Below, piece after piece: positions 50,802-60,540 of a stretch of DNA of 64,000 nt. How positions within the stretch are numbered: the first letter of the stretch is position 1; the number at the start of each line of letters is the position of its first letter. The notes below the pieces were generated by a model. That model was not told the DNA's origin. It saw only the letters and a program-made list of their open reading frames with translations, and ran no database searches. This stretch comes from Acidimicrobiaceae bacterium (GTDB lineage Bacteria; Actinomycetota; Acidimicrobiia; Acidimicrobiales; Aldehydirespiratoraceae). The position numbers were made by a program, and so were the translations under genes. The DNA lies in NCBI GenBank assembly GCA_016845585.1, contig JAERSO010000102.1, positions 1-64,000 of the forward strand, read 5' to 3'.

Positions 50802-53800
50802 ATGGGGAACCACAGTGGTGCGGACGCGTCGACGGTGGAGGCAGTGGAGCACGTTGTCGCTCACGCCCGCGCTTCTGGCGGCGATCAAGCGGGAGTCGAC
50901 GAGGCATACCTCCGGTGCTATTTCGCACATATCGACGAGAACGACCTGGCGGATCGAGCGCCCGGCGATCTCTTCGGCCTCGCCGCCGATCACGCGCAGC
51001 TCGCCGCGGATTGGACGCGCGGCACGACGGCCATCTCGGTCGTCAACCCGCGGATCGACGTCGATGGATGGGAGAACTCCCGCACCGTCGTGATGCTGGT
51101 GGCCGACGATATGCCCTTCATCGTCGATTCGGTGACCAACGAGTTGAGCCGGATGAACCTCGGCATACATCTCGTCGTGCACCCCATTCTCACCGACCTG
51201 CGCCAGGACGGCGGAGGGTTCGCCGACCCCCGAGACCACCCGGACGTGATTCACCGCAACGCCTCGTTCATGTCGATCGAGGTCGATCGGCAGCTGGAGG
51301 CGGAGTCCCGCGCCGCGATCGAAGCGGGCTTGGATCGGGTACTGGACGACGTCGCCGCCGCGATCGACGACTGGGCCGCCATGAGGGACCGGATGTTGGA
51401 GATCGCCGACGGCCTGTCGTCCGAGCCCATTCCGCGATCGCCCGAGGAGGTCGGCGACACCCAGGAGTTGCTCGATTGGCTCAGCAACGACCACTTCGTC
51501 TTCCTCGGGTACCGCGAGTACACACTCGACGGCGACCTCCTGGGCGCAGACCCCGCCACGGGACTCGGCATTCTCCGCACCACTCCCGAGACGGCACCCC
51601 AGCCCCGGCTCCTCAGTGAGATGGCCCCGCGCGCCGCCGCCCTCGCTCGAGCTCCGGAGTTGTTGAACATCACGAAGGCGAGGGCCAAGTCGACCGTTCA
51701 CCGAGCCGCGCACCTCGACTACATCGGCATCAAGATGTTCAATGACGACGGCGAGGTCACCGGTGAGCGGCGGTTCCTCGGCCTGCTCACCGCGGAGGCC
51801 TACACCAGACCCACGTCACAGATTCCGATCCTGCGGCGCCTGGTGGCCGAAGTCGTCCAGCGCTCCGGGTTCCCCCCGAACGGGCACGATCAGAAGCGAC
51901 TGATCACGATTCTCGAGGAGTACCCGCGCGACGAACTCTTCCAGATCAGTGTCGACCAATTGTTCGACACGGCGATGGCGATCGCCCGTCTCCAGGAACG
52001 TCGCCGGGTCCGGCTGTTCGCTCGTCCCGAGCTCTTCGGCCGGTTCGTGACCTGCATGGTCTACATGCCACGCGATCGCTACAACACGGATTCCCGAACG
52101 GGGATCCAGGACCTGCTTCTCGACGCCTACGGCGGTACCCACGCCGACTGGAGCACCGATATCTCCGAAAGCGTGCTCGCGCGCACGATCTTCCACATAC
52201 GGGTCGACGATGGTGTCGTCAACGAGGTCGACACCGCCGAGCTCGAAGCGAAGATCGAGGAGATCGTCCGTGACTGGCAGGACGATCTCATCGCCGAACT
52301 CCTGCGCGATTTCGGTGACGATCATGGCGCGGCCATCGCCCAGCGCTACGCCGAGGCGTTCGCGGTCGACTACCGCGAAGCCTTCACCCCCCGAGCTGCA
52401 GCCGCCGACGTGCACCAGCTCGAGGACCTTCGTGACAACGGTGAACTCCACCTGAGTGTGTACCGAGAACCGGGGCAGCCGCGCAACGCGTTCAAGATCA
52501 AGCTCTACCGAAGTGGAGAACAACTCTCACTGACGTCGGTGATGCCCATTCTCAACAACCTCGGCGTGACGGTGCTCGACGAGCGACCGTACGAGGTCCG
52601 GCCGAACGACGCCGACTCGATCTGGGTGTACGACTTCGCCCTCGAGTCGCCCGCGGACTCACTCGACTTCGCACAGGTCTCCGCTCTGCTCGCCGAGACA
52701 TTCGATGCCGTGTGGCGCGGCGATGTCGCCAACGACGGGTTCAACCGCTTGGTTCTGGGCGCAGCGATGGGGCCCCGCGAGGTCTGGGTGTTGCGCGCCT
52801 ACTCCCGCTACCTCCAACAGACCCGCGTTGCCCACAGCCAGCTCTTCGTCGAGCAGACACTCGTCGAGCACGCCGACGCGGCCCGCCTCCTGGTCGAGTT
52901 GTTCGAGGCCCGGTTCGACCCGGCCGGCGACGACGGCACCCGGTACGACCGTATGGAGCCGCTGAGTCGGGCGTTCTTCGAGCTCGTGGACGAGATCAGC
53001 AGCCTCGACCAGGACCGAGTCCTGCGCCGCTTCCACAATCTGATCGAGAGCACCCTGCGGACCAACTGCTACCAGACCATCGACGGAGCGTCGCCGCCCT
53101 ACCTTGCGTTCAAGCTCGACCCGAAGACGATCACCGATCTGCCCGAACCACGGCCGAAGTACGAGATCTACGTCTATTCCCCACGCTTCGAGGGCGTCCA
53201 TCTGCGCTCCGGCACGGTCGCTCGTGGCGGATTGCGATGGTCGGATCGCCTCGACGACTACCGCACCGAGGTGCTCGGCCTGGTCAAGGCCCAGATGGTC
53301 AAGAACGCGGTCATCGTTCCGTCCGGGGCCAAGGGTGGGTTCGTGCTCAAACGAGCGCCCACCGATCCCGCGGAGCTGCGTGAGGAGGTCGTCACCTGCT
53401 ACCAGCTGTTCGTGTCGGCCCTGCTGGATCTCACCGACAATCTCGTCGATGACGCGGTGATCCCTCCCGAGGACACGGTCCGCTACGACGGTGACGACAC
53501 CTACCTCGTCGTGGCCGCCGACAAGGGGACGGCCACGTTCTCCGACATCGCCAACGAGCTCGCGATCAACCGGGGTATGTGGCTCGGCGACGCGTTCGCG
53601 TCGGGCGGCTCCAACGGGTACGACCACAAGGCGATGGGAATCACGGCCCGGGGCGGCTGGGAGTCCGTGAAGCGCCACTTCCGCGAGCTCGGCCGCAACA
53701 TCCAGGAGGAGCCGTTCACGGCCGTCGGGATCGGCGACATGTCGGGCGACGTGTTCGGCAACGGAATGCTGCTCTCGCCGTTCACCCGCCTCATCGCGGC

Positions 53801-55622
53801 CTTCGACCACCGCCATGTGTTCGTCGACCCCGACCCCGACCCCGCGCCGTCGTTCGCCGAGCGGCAGCGGCTCTTCGACGTCCCCCGCTCGAACTGGGCC
53901 GACTACGACGAGTCGCTGATCTCCGACGGTGGCGGCATCTTCCCCCGCACGGCCAAGTCGATCGAGATCACGCCCCAGATGCGCGACGCGCTCGGGATCG
54001 ATGCGAAGACCGGCTCGCTCACTCCTGAGCAACTGATCTCCGCTGTCCTGTGGGCACCCGTCGAACTGCTCTGGAACGGAGGCATCGGCACCTACATCAA
54101 GGCCAGCCACGAGTCGCATGCCGATGTCGGCGACAAGGCCAATGATGCGATCCGCATCGACGGACGCGATCTTCGAGTGAGCGTCCTCGGCGAGGGCGGC
54201 AATCTCGGGGTCACCCAGCTGGGCCGAATCGAATTCGCCTCCAATGGGGGTCGCATCTACACCGACGCCATCGACAATGCCGGGGGCGTCGACTGCTCGG
54301 ACCATGAGGTCAACATCAAGATCCTCCTCGATCAGGTCACGGCCGCAGGCGACATGACCGAGAAGCAGCGCAACGAGTTGCTCGAGGAGATGACGGACGA
54401 GGTCGCCGCACTGGTCCTCGCCAACAACTACAGCCAGACGCAAGCCCTGAGTACCGCTCGGTCCGAGGCGGCCAGCATGGCGGACGTGCACGCCCGCTAT
54501 CTGTCGTCGCTCGAGAGCCAGGGCCTGATCGATCGCCGGCTCGAAGGGCTCCCCGACGTCGAGACCATGGCCGACCGCATGCTCGCGGCGAACGGACTCA
54601 CGACACCGGAACTCGCCGTGCTGCTCGCGTACACGAAGAACATCGTGAGCGATGCGCTGCTCGAATCAGATGTGCCGGACGACGCGACCTTCGAGCGAAT
54701 CCTCGTCGACTACTTCCCGACCGCAATGCGCGATCGCTACGCCGCCGAGATCAGGAGCCACCGCCTTCGGCGCGAGATCATCGCCAATCGCATCGCGAAT
54801 CTCGTGGTCGATCGAGCAGGCATGTCGATGGCGTACCGCCTCGGCCAGGAGACCTCCGCTCCCACCCACGACGTCGCCGCGGCGCATATGGCGGTGTGGC
54901 AGATCTTCGAGCTCGACGGCCTCAGCACGGCGGTCAATCAGCTGGACGGGCAGCTGCCTGTGGTCCGCCAGCTCGCGGCGCATCTCTCCGCCCGCCAACT
55001 CGCCGAACGGGCCACCCGTCTCATGCTTCGGAGTCACCCCTATCCGTTCTCGGCCGCCGATGCCGTCGCAGATCTCGCCGAGCCGGTCCAGGCGATCCTC
55101 GGCGGCCTTCCCGACTTCCTTCAAGGCGCCGATCTCACGGCCTTCGAGCAACTGGCCGTCGAGCTCGAGGCGGATGGCATGCCAGCCGAGCTGGCGCGCC
55201 GAGTGGCAGCCCTGTCTCCATCGATCGCCGCGCTCGACATCGTCGGCGTGTCGGCGCAGACCGGCACGCCCACCAACACCGCCGCCTCCGTTCATTTCGC
55301 CATCGCCGACCACCTCGAGCTGAACTGGCTGCGAGACCGCATCCTGGCCCTGCCCCGCGACACGCAGTGGTCATCGCTCGCCCGACTCACCCTCCGCGGT
55401 GATCTCTACGCCGACCATCGCGAGCTCACGACGCAGATCGTCGACAATGACGCCCAGGCCGACGCCACCGAGCTCGTTGCCCGGTGGATGGCCCACAACA
55501 CGGGGCCGGTCGAGTACTTCCGCCGCACCATCACCGACATCCGTGCCGCCGGTCCAACTGATCTGACGACCCTGCTCGTCGCCGCTCGCGAGCTGCGGAA
55601 CCTGATCTCGCGGACCACCTGA
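50802..55622 (+). CDS. NAD-specific glutamate dehydrogenase, large (about 180 kDa) type
   Basis: About 1606 residues. It oxidatively deaminates glutamate to 2-oxoglutarate and ammonia. The long N-terminal half holds ACT-like regulatory segments. The catalytic core contains GTVARGGLRWSDRLDDYRTE (near residue 806), VKNAVIVPSGAKGGFVLK with the catalytic lysine, ADKGTATFSDIANELA, and DAFASGGSNGYDHKAMGITA. The GEGGNLGVTQLGRIEFA block binds NAD. The C-terminal helical region is complete. ATG 50802 is chosen; GTG 50772 would overlap LysR by GTGA. As the exit for amino nitrogen it fits the amino-acid-type substrates degraded by nearby genes. Confidence 0.92.
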   Translation: MGNHSGADASTVEAVEHVVAHARASGGDQAGVDEAYLRCYFAHIDENDLADRAPGDLFGLAADHAQLAADWTRGTTAISVVNPRIDVDGWENSRTVVMLVADDMPFIVDSVTNELSRMNLGIHLVVHPILTDLRQDGGGFADPRDHPDVIHRNASFMSIEVDRQLEAESRAAIEAGLDRVLDDVAAAIDDWAAMRDRMLEIADGLSSEPIPRSPEEVGDTQELLDWLSNDHFVFLGYREYTLDGDLLGADPATGLGILRTTPETAPQPRLLSEMAPRAAALARAPELLNITKARAKSTVHRAAHLDYIGIKMFNDDGEVTGERRFLGLLTAEAYTRPTSQIPILRRLVAEVVQRSGFPPNGHDQKRLITILEEYPRDELFQISVDQLFDTAMAIARLQERRRVRLFARPELFGRFVTCMVYMPRDRYNTDSRTGIQDLLLDAYGGTHADWSTDISESVLARTIFHIRVDDGVVNEVDTAELEAKIEEIVRDWQDDLIAELLRDFGDDHGAAIAQRYAEAFAVDYREAFTPRAAAADVHQLEDLRDNGELHLSVYREPGQPRNAFKIKLYRSGEQLSLTSVMPILNNLGVTVLDERPYEVRPNDADSIWVYDFALESPADSLDFAQVSALLAETFDAVWRGDVANDGFNRLVLGAAMGPREVWVLRAYSRYLQQTRVAHSQLFVEQTLVEHADAARLLVELFEARFDPAGDDGTRYDRMEPLSRAFFELVDEISSLDQDRVLRRFHNLIESTLRTNCYQTIDGASPPYLAFKLDPKTITDLPEPRPKYEIYVYSPRFEGVHLRSGTVARGGLRWSDRLDDYRTEVLGLVKAQMVKNAVIVPSGAKGGFVLKRAPTDPAELREEVVTCYQLFVSALLDLTDNLVDDAVIPPEDTVRYDGDDTYLVVAADKGTATFSDIANELAINRGMWLGDAFASGGSNGYDHKAMGITARGGWESVKRHFRELGRNIQEEPFTAVGIGDMSGDVFGNGMLLSPFTRLIAAFDHRHVFVDPDPDPAPSFAERQRLFDVPRSNWADYDESLISDGGGIFPRTAKSIEITPQMRDALGIDAKTGSLTPEQLISAVLWAPVELLWNGGIGTYIKASHESHADVGDKANDAIRIDGRDLRVSVLGEGGNLGVTQLGRIEFASNGGRIYTDAIDNAGGVDCSDHEVNIKILLDQVTAAGDMTEKQRNELLEEMTDEVAALVLANNYSQTQALSTARSEAASMADVHARYLSSLESQGLIDRRLEGLPDVETMADRMLAANGLTTPELAVLLAYTKNIVSDALLESDVPDDATFERILVDYFPTAMRDRYAAEIRSHRLRREIIANRIANLVVDRAGMSMAYRLGQETSAPTHDVAAAHMAVWQIFELDGLSTAVNQLDGQLPVVRQLAAHLSARQLAERATRLMLRSHPYPFSAADAVADLAEPVQAILGGLPDFLQGADLTAFEQLAVELEADGMPAELARRVAALSPSIAALDIVGVSAQTGTPTNTAASVHFAIADHLELNWLRDRILALPRDTQWSSLARLTLRGDLYADHRELTTQIVDNDAQADATELVARWMAHNTGPVEYFRRTITDIRAAGPTDLTTLLVAARELRNLISRTT

Positions 55623-55695
55623 CCGGCCCAGCCGCGCCCGACGGCCAATCGGGGTCGAGCGAACCGGGCGGCGTTGGCGCGATACTGCACGCAGC

Positions 55696-56742
55696 ATGGA
55701 GCCGCCGACCTCGAAGCTAACCGATCTGCGGGTTCGACTCGTCGGAACGGAGTCGTCTCCGCGGGTGGGCAGCCTTGCTCGACCCCTCCGGCCGGTCCTC
55801 CGGCCGATGATCCGCAAACTCTTCAGCGTCGATGTCCGCGGTCTCGAGAACCTCCCGGTGTCCGGTCCGGCGATTCTCAGTCCGAACCATCGCTCGTTCT
55901 TCGATTCGCCACTCTTGATGATCATGGCGCCGCGGCCAGTGGTGTTCCTCGGCAAGGCCGAGTACATGGACAGCGCGAAGACGAAGTACCTGTTCCCCGC
56001 ATTCGGCATGGTGCCGATCAAGCGCGAGGCACAACGAGCGTCGATGGCGGCGCTCGACACCGCTGCGGACCTGCTGGACGAAGGCAGGCTCGTCGGGATC
56101 TATCCAGAAGGGACACGCTCGCGCGACGGAATGCTCCATCGGGGCCACACCGGTGTCACTCACTTGGCTCTGATGACGAACGCACCGATCATCCCGGTCG
56201 GCCTCACCGGCACCGAACGGGTCCAGCCCATCGATGCTCCGCTACCACGTCCGTTCCAGGGCCCGGTCACCATGACCTTCGGTCGCGCGATACGACCAGC
56301 CGACTACCGTTTCGGCGGGAAGCGGCACCGCCGCCAGCAAATGCTCGATGACGTGATGGCCTCCGTCGCCTCGATGAGCTCGCAGACCAGGTCACCCGAC
56401 TTCGCATCCGGCGAACCGCCGCTGATCCGTGGTGGGAGCGAAACGGTGTACCGGGTCTCACGTCATGGCGCGGTCGGCTCCGGCTGGCGTCAAGCGGCGG
56501 AGCAGGCTCTGGGCGAGGCGATCGGCCAGTTCGACGACGGCCGCGTCGGAGAGGTCGCCGACCTGTCGGTCCGGGTCCTGCCATCCGGTGACATCCGGTT
56601 CGCGGCCGAGATCACCGTGTCCACGCGCTTTCGCCCGGAAGCCGCCCCCGGATCCACTGATCCGGGGCCCGGGGCGTCAACCGGATCGAAGCGATCGAGC
56701 ATTCCAGAACTGTCCAGAATAGGGAGAGGCCGACATGGCTGA
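55696..56742 (+). CDS. PlsC-type acyltransferase fused to a C-terminal dodecin-like domain
   Basis: A 348-residue protein. Residues 40-215 are a 1-acyl-glycerol-3-phosphate acyltransferase domain with the HX4D motif SPNHRSFFDS, the block FGMVPIKR and YPEGTRSRDG. After a 30-residue linker, residues 248-313 (bases 56437-56634) read SETVYRVSRHGAVGSGWRQA then DGRVGEVADLSVRV, aligning with the dodecin encoded next door, including VY at the first strand, the flavin-stacking tryptophan and RV-EV. A low-complexity tail rich in Pro/Gly/Ser follows. It overlaps the dodecin start by eight bases. The fusion links membrane lipid synthesis to a flavin-binding fold; its effect is unknown. Confidence 0.82.
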   Translation: MEPPTSKLTDLRVRLVGTESSPRVGSLARPLRPVLRPMIRKLFSVDVRGLENLPVSGPAILSPNHRSFFDSPLLMIMAPRPVVFLGKAEYMDSAKTKYLFPAFGMVPIKREAQRASMAALDTAADLLDEGRLVGIYPEGTRSRDGMLHRGHTGVTHLALMTNAPIIPVGLTGTERVQPIDAPLPRPFQGPVTMTFGRAIRPADYRFGGKRHRRQQMLDDVMASVASMSSQTRSPDFASGEPPLIRGGSETVYRVSRHGAVGSGWRQAAEQALGEAIGQFDDGRVGEVADLSVRVLPSGDIRFAAEITVSTRFRPEAAPGSTDPGPGASTGSKRSSIPELSRIGRGRHG

Positions 56743-56947
56743 GAGTGTGTACCAGGTCGTCGAGTTGATCGGCTCGAGCAGCGACTCGTGGGAGGACGCA
56801 GCGCGCAACGCGGTTCGTGAGGCGGCCAAGGTCTACCAGGATCTCCGCGTCGCGGAAGTCACCGAGATGGATGTGCTCATCGAGGACGGGAACATCATCG
56901 CGTTCCGGACCAAGCTCCGGCTCAGCTACAAGAGCACCAACGCCTGA
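56735..56947 (+). CDS. Dodecin (flavin-binding small protein)
   Basis: A 70-residue dodecin. It has the standard beta-alpha-beta-beta layout: AESVYQVVELIGSSSDSW with the flavin-stacking tryptophan, then the helix EDAARNAVREAAKVY and strands RVAEVTEMDVLIEDG. Dodecins assemble into hollow twelve-mers that bind pairs of flavins and act as flavin buffers. GGGAGAGG lies before the ATG. It is co-transcribed with the PlsC-dodecin fusion and followed by a terminator. Confidence 0.92.
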   Translation: MAESVYQVVELIGSSSDSWEDAARNAVREAAKVYQDLRVAEVTEMDVLIEDGNIIAFRTKLRLSYKSTNA

Positions 56948-56950
56948 TGG

Positions 56951-56978
56951 CCCTCGGCGCGTGATCCCCGAGGGTTTT
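56951..56978 (+). terminator. Rho-independent terminator after dodecin
   Basis: CCCTCGG (56951-56957), ten-base loop, CCGAGGG (56968-56974), then TTTT. It begins four bases after the dodecin stop and precedes the CYP153 gene, separating the two transcripts. Confidence 0.8.
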
Positions 56979-57031
56979 CGCGTCCGCTCATTCTTTGGGG
57001 CACACTGGACCGCAGAACGAGGAGCTCTCCG

Positions 57032-58348
57032 ATGACCGATACCACCGAAGAACCGACGATCTTCGACCCGAACATCCGCACGCCCGAGATGGAGATGGCC
57101 GAGCTCGGAGAGGGTGTTCCCGCCGCGGCCGACCTCGCGCTCGAGGACATCAACCCGCTCAATGCGCACCTCTTCAAGGAGGACCGCTGGCAGGACCACT
57201 TCGCTCGCCTCCGCGCCGAGGATCCCGTCCACTTCAACGAACTCGAGACAGCCGGCCGATTCTGGTCGGTCACCAAGTACGACGACGTCCGCGCGGTCGA
57301 CGGCGACTGGAAGACCTACTCCTCGGCCCGTGGCATCACCCTCGGCCTGAAGCGCAGTCCGGAGGTCGATCGAATGACCACCAGCGCCACCTCGTTCATC
57401 TCCATGGATCCACCCACACACACCGAACAGCGCAAAACCGTCCGGAGTGTTTCCGCGCCGTCCAATCTGCGAAACATCGAGCCGCTGATCCGCGAGCGCA
57501 CCATCAGCGTCCTCGACTCGCTCCCGGACGGTGAGACCTTCGACTGGGTCGACACCGTCTCCATCGAACTCACGACGCTGCTTCTCGCCACCCTCTTCGA
57601 CTTCCCCCTCGAGGATCGCCGCAAGCTCACTCGCTGGTCCGACATCGTCTTCGCCATCCCGGAACCCGGAGGCGTCGTCGAGACGCAGCAACAAAAGATC
57701 GACGAGATGCTCGAGATGGTCGGCTACTTCGAGGGCCTCTGGGCCGAGCGTCGCAAGAACCCCGGATTCGACCTCGTTTCCATGCTGGCCAATGGTGAGG
57801 CCACCAAAGACATGCCCACGATGGCGCACCTCGGCAACCTCCTGTTGTTGATCGTCGGCGGCAACGACACCACTCGCAACACCATGTCGGGCAGCGTGTA
57901 CGGGCTCAACAAGTTCGGCGATCAGTACGACAAGCTCATCGCCGACCCGGGGCTCGTTCCGAAGATGGTGCCGGAGATCATCCGGTGGCAGACGCCGCTG
58001 TCCTACATGCGCCGCACGGCCACCTGCGACACCGAACTCGGCGGGAAGCAGATCCGCAAGGACGACCAGGTCCTCATGTGGTACATCTCCGCGAACCAGG
58101 ACGAAGACGTCTTCACCAACGCCGAGGTGATCGACATCGATCGCCACAACGCCGACCGGCAGCTCTCGTTCGGCTACGGCATCCACTTCTGTATGGGAAG
58201 CCGCTTGGCCGAGCTCCAGCTCCGGATTCTGTGGGAGGAAGTGCTGGCGCGCTTCGAACGCGTCGAGGTTCAAGACGAGCCCGAGCGCACCTTCTCGTCG
58301 TTCGTGCACGGCTATGCCACGCTCCCGGTGAAGGTCACCCGGAAGTGA
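57032..58348 (+). CDS. Cytochrome P450, CYP153-type (second copy)
   Basis: A 438-residue P450, close paralogue of the one at 10059. The I-helix is LLIVGGNDTTRNTMSGSVYG, the ExxR helix PEIIRWQ and the heme loop FGYGIHFCMGSRLAE. SYMRRTATCD and KDDQVLMWYISANQDED are as in CYP153 terminal alkane/fatty acid hydroxylases. The two differ mostly in the first 30 residues and in the B-C loop (SSARGITLGLKRSPEVD versus SSSSGISIGPRVDSD), which in P450s shapes substrate entry. GAGGAG lies about eight bases before the ATG. Confidence 0.88.
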   Translation: MTDTTEEPTIFDPNIRTPEMEMAELGEGVPAAADLALEDINPLNAHLFKEDRWQDHFARLRAEDPVHFNELETAGRFWSVTKYDDVRAVDGDWKTYSSARGITLGLKRSPEVDRMTTSATSFISMDPPTHTEQRKTVRSVSAPSNLRNIEPLIRERTISVLDSLPDGETFDWVDTVSIELTTLLLATLFDFPLEDRRKLTRWSDIVFAIPEPGGVVETQQQKIDEMLEMVGYFEGLWAERRKNPGFDLVSMLANGEATKDMPTMAHLGNLLLLIVGGNDTTRNTMSGSVYGLNKFGDQYDKLIADPGLVPKMVPEIIRWQTPLSYMRRTATCDTELGGKQIRKDDQVLMWYISANQDEDVFTNAEVIDIDRHNADRQLSFGYGIHFCMGSRLAELQLRILWEEVLARFERVEVQDEPERTFSSFVHGYATLPVKVTRK

Positions 58349-58352
58349 TCGG

Positions 58353-58371
58353 GCGGCGAGCTGCTCGCCGC
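58353..58371. terminator. Perfect 9-bp palindrome between convergent genes
   Basis: GCGGCGAGC (58353-58361) and GCTCGCCGC (58363-58371) flank a single T, four bases after the P450 stop and six before the transporter stop. It is GC-rich without a T-run and probably works in both directions. Confidence 0.6.
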
Positions 58372-58376
58372 TCCAC

Positions 58377-60044
58377 TCAGCTCGTGGCCTGGTCCTCCAC
58401 CGGGATCGCCACCCGGGCCGTTCGTTTCGCGAAGTAGAAGATCCGGCGCAGGTTGGCGATGACGTCCGTTTCGAACCGGTAGAGCTCGATTCGATTCGCC
58501 TCGTCGGCGGTCAGCCGTGCCGCATAGTGCTCGGCGATGACCTGGGCCTTCGCATCCACATCGTCCTTCATCGCGCCGACCTGGCGAGCATCTTCCTCGT
58601 TGGCTTGCACGAGGGCGGCGATGGCCAGATCGAGGGCCTGGCTGACCTGCCCATGGAACTCCTCGATCATGCGACGGGTCTCGTCGCTGACCTGGAGGTC
58701 GTTGGCCAGCCGATCGAGGCCGAGTGTGACCAGGTTGGTCTCGATGAGGTCACCGATGGCCTCGAGGTTGTTCGTGGCCTCCATGAGGCGCATGAGCTGT
58801 TGCGTGGAGCCTGCACTCAGCGACCGTTGTCCGACCCGGCCCAGGTACAGGATGATCTGTCCATGGAGGTCGTCGACCTCGTCATCGAGATCCCTCACCG
58901 CCTTCAGGGCCTCGGCAGGGCCATCGAGGATCGCCGGCAAGACGTCCCGGAGCATGACGCCGACCCGGTTGGTCATGCGCAGCAGTTCGAGCCTGGCCCG
59001 TTCGAGCGCGATCGTCGGCGTCTTCAGGAGCGAATCGTCGAGATACTTGAGCCGGATCGGCTCCGCTTCGGGGTGGTCCGGCACGAATCGAGTGACGACC
59101 TGCTCGAGCTGCCGCACCAGGCCGAGAAAGACGACCGTGTTGACGACGTTGAAGATGGTGTGGGCGTTGGCGATCTGACGGGCGAGAGGACCACCGATCG
59201 ACTCGACCACTCCCGCCAGTATCCCCACCAGAGGAATCCAGATGAGGGCACCCATCAGGTTGAAGACCGTGTGAACCGCGGCCGCGCGAGCCGCCTCCGG
59301 TGGCTTGCCGATCGCCGCGAGCTGGGCCGTGACCGAGGTGCCGACGTTGGCGCCGAGCACCAGCGCGATCCCGGCCTCCGGGCTGATGAGCCCTTCGCTC
59401 GCCAACACGATCACGATGCCCGTCGTCGCTGACGAAGACTGGACGAGCGCGGTGAACACCAGACCGACGAGAACCGCGAGGAGCGGGTTCTTCATCGCCG
59501 CCAGGAGATCGATGAAGGGTTCGTATGACCGAAGCGGCTCCATGGCAGCTCCCATCACCGACATGCCGAAGAAGATCAGCCCGAGGCCCATGATCAGGTT
59601 GCCCTGTACGGTTCGCCGATCCGTCTTGGCGAAGAAGGCCAGCCCGTAGCCGACGGCCACGATCAGGAGCGCATAGCGCGCCACGGAGAACGCCACGACC
59701 TGGGCGGTGATCGTGGTGCCGACATTGGCTCCGAGAATCACGGGAATCGCCTGGCTGAGGCTCAGCACGCCCGACGAGATGAAGCCCACGACGAGAACGG
59801 TCGTGACCGACGACGACTGGATGACCGCCGTGACGCCGGCGCCCGAGGCCGCACCCAGGAATCGGTTCCGGGTCATGCGTGCGAGGGCAAACCGAATTCG
59901 ACTACCGGCGGCGACTCGCAGGGCCCCCGTCATTCGATCCATCCCGAACAGGAAGATCGCCAGGCCGCCGAACAAGCCGGTGACCACGATGAACCAATCG
60001 ATCGCTTCGCCGGGATCGATCGCCGCATCCACAGCGGCAAGCAT
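58377..60044 (-). CDS. Na/Pi cotransporter family protein (NptA-like) with C-terminal PhoU-like domain
   Basis: A 555-residue membrane transporter. The two inverted repeats each carry the QSSS motif: GVTAVIQSSSVTTVLV and FTALVQSSSATTGIVIV, with GANVGTTITAQ and GANVGTSVTAQ after them. Residues 360-550 form helices of the PhoU type. Members import phosphate with sodium. The ATG at 60044 follows the CBS gene by 23 bases on the same strand, so the pair is probably one transcript. Confidence 0.9.
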   Translation of the reverse strand: MLAAVDAAIDPGEAIDWFIVVTGLFGGLAIFLFGMDRMTGALRVAAGSRIRFALARMTRNRFLGAASGAGVTAVIQSSSVTTVLVVGFISSGVLSLSQAIPVILGANVGTTITAQVVAFSVARYALLIVAVGYGLAFFAKTDRRTVQGNLIMGLGLIFFGMSVMGAAMEPLRSYEPFIDLLAAMKNPLLAVLVGLVFTALVQSSSATTGIVIVLASEGLISPEAGIALVLGANVGTSVTAQLAAIGKPPEAARAAAVHTVFNLMGALIWIPLVGILAGVVESIGGPLARQIANAHTIFNVVNTVVFLGLVRQLEQVVTRFVPDHPEAEPIRLKYLDDSLLKTPTIALERARLELLRMTNRVGVMLRDVLPAILDGPAEALKAVRDLDDEVDDLHGQIILYLGRVGQRSLSAGSTQQLMRLMEATNNLEAIGDLIETNLVTLGLDRLANDLQVSDETRRMIEEFHGQVSQALDLAIAALVQANEEDARQVGAMKDDVDAKAQVIAEHYAARLTADEANRIELYRFETDVIANLRRIFYFAKRTARVAIPVEDQATS

Positions 60045-60067
60045 GGCGGGGCCCGTCGCCAGGATGG

Positions 60068-60487
60068 CTACAACATCTCCTGCAGCAACCTGATGAGGTC
60101 GGTGCTCGTGACGATGCCGGCCAATTCACCCAGGGCGTCGGTGATCAGCACCGAGTGGATCTCGCCTGACGCCATGAGGTCGGCGGCGGCGCGAACCGCC
60201 TGATCGGACGAGACGCTGACCAGGTCGGTGGTCATCGCATCCTCGAGCGTGAACTGATGATCGAGATAGCTGCGCAGCATCTGCTCGTCGTGGCCGTCGA
60301 CGTCGTAGACGAGACGCAAGATGTCCGTGGCCGAGATCATCCCGACGGGCCTCTTCCCGTCGACCACGGGCACATGGTGAAAGGGAAGCTCCTTGAACAA
60401 GCGGTACACGTCGGACAACGGCTGGCCGAGATGAACCGTGATCGGTTCAGGGGTCATCACATCGAGCATCTTCGGTCTGTTCTTCAC
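60068..60487 (-). CDS. Two-CBS-domain protein
   Basis: A 139-residue protein made of two CBS motifs: MLDVMTPEPITV with FHHVPVVDGKRPVGMISATD, and DAMTTDLVSVSSDQAVRA with HSVLITDALGELAGIVTSTD. The pair forms a Bateman module that binds adenine nucleotides. The GTG at 60487 gives the usual start; the frame runs on upstream without family sequence. Its place just before an NptA-like gene suggests it sets transporter activity by energy state (inference). Confidence 0.85.
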   Translation of the reverse strand: MKNRPKMLDVMTPEPITVHLGQPLSDVYRLFKELPFHHVPVVDGKRPVGMISATDILRLVYDVDGHDEQMLRSYLDHQFTLEDAMTTDLVSVSSDQAVRAAADLMASGEIHSVLITDALGELAGIVTSTDLIRLLQEML

Positions 60488-60540
60488 GGCCGCAACTCTT
60501 CTACCACGGCCGATTTCTGTCCAGGGCACAACGTCCCGAG

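Noticed and set aside
52659..54491. A 610-codon minus-strand frame inside the glutamate dehydrogenase gene.
   Set aside because: It is antisense to conserved catalytic sequence of the dehydrogenase and has no recognisable domain.
56437..56634. The dodecin-like part of the PlsC protein being a separate overlapping gene.
   Set aside because: It is in the same frame as the acyltransferase with no stop between, and I see no ribosome-binding site and start before the domain.
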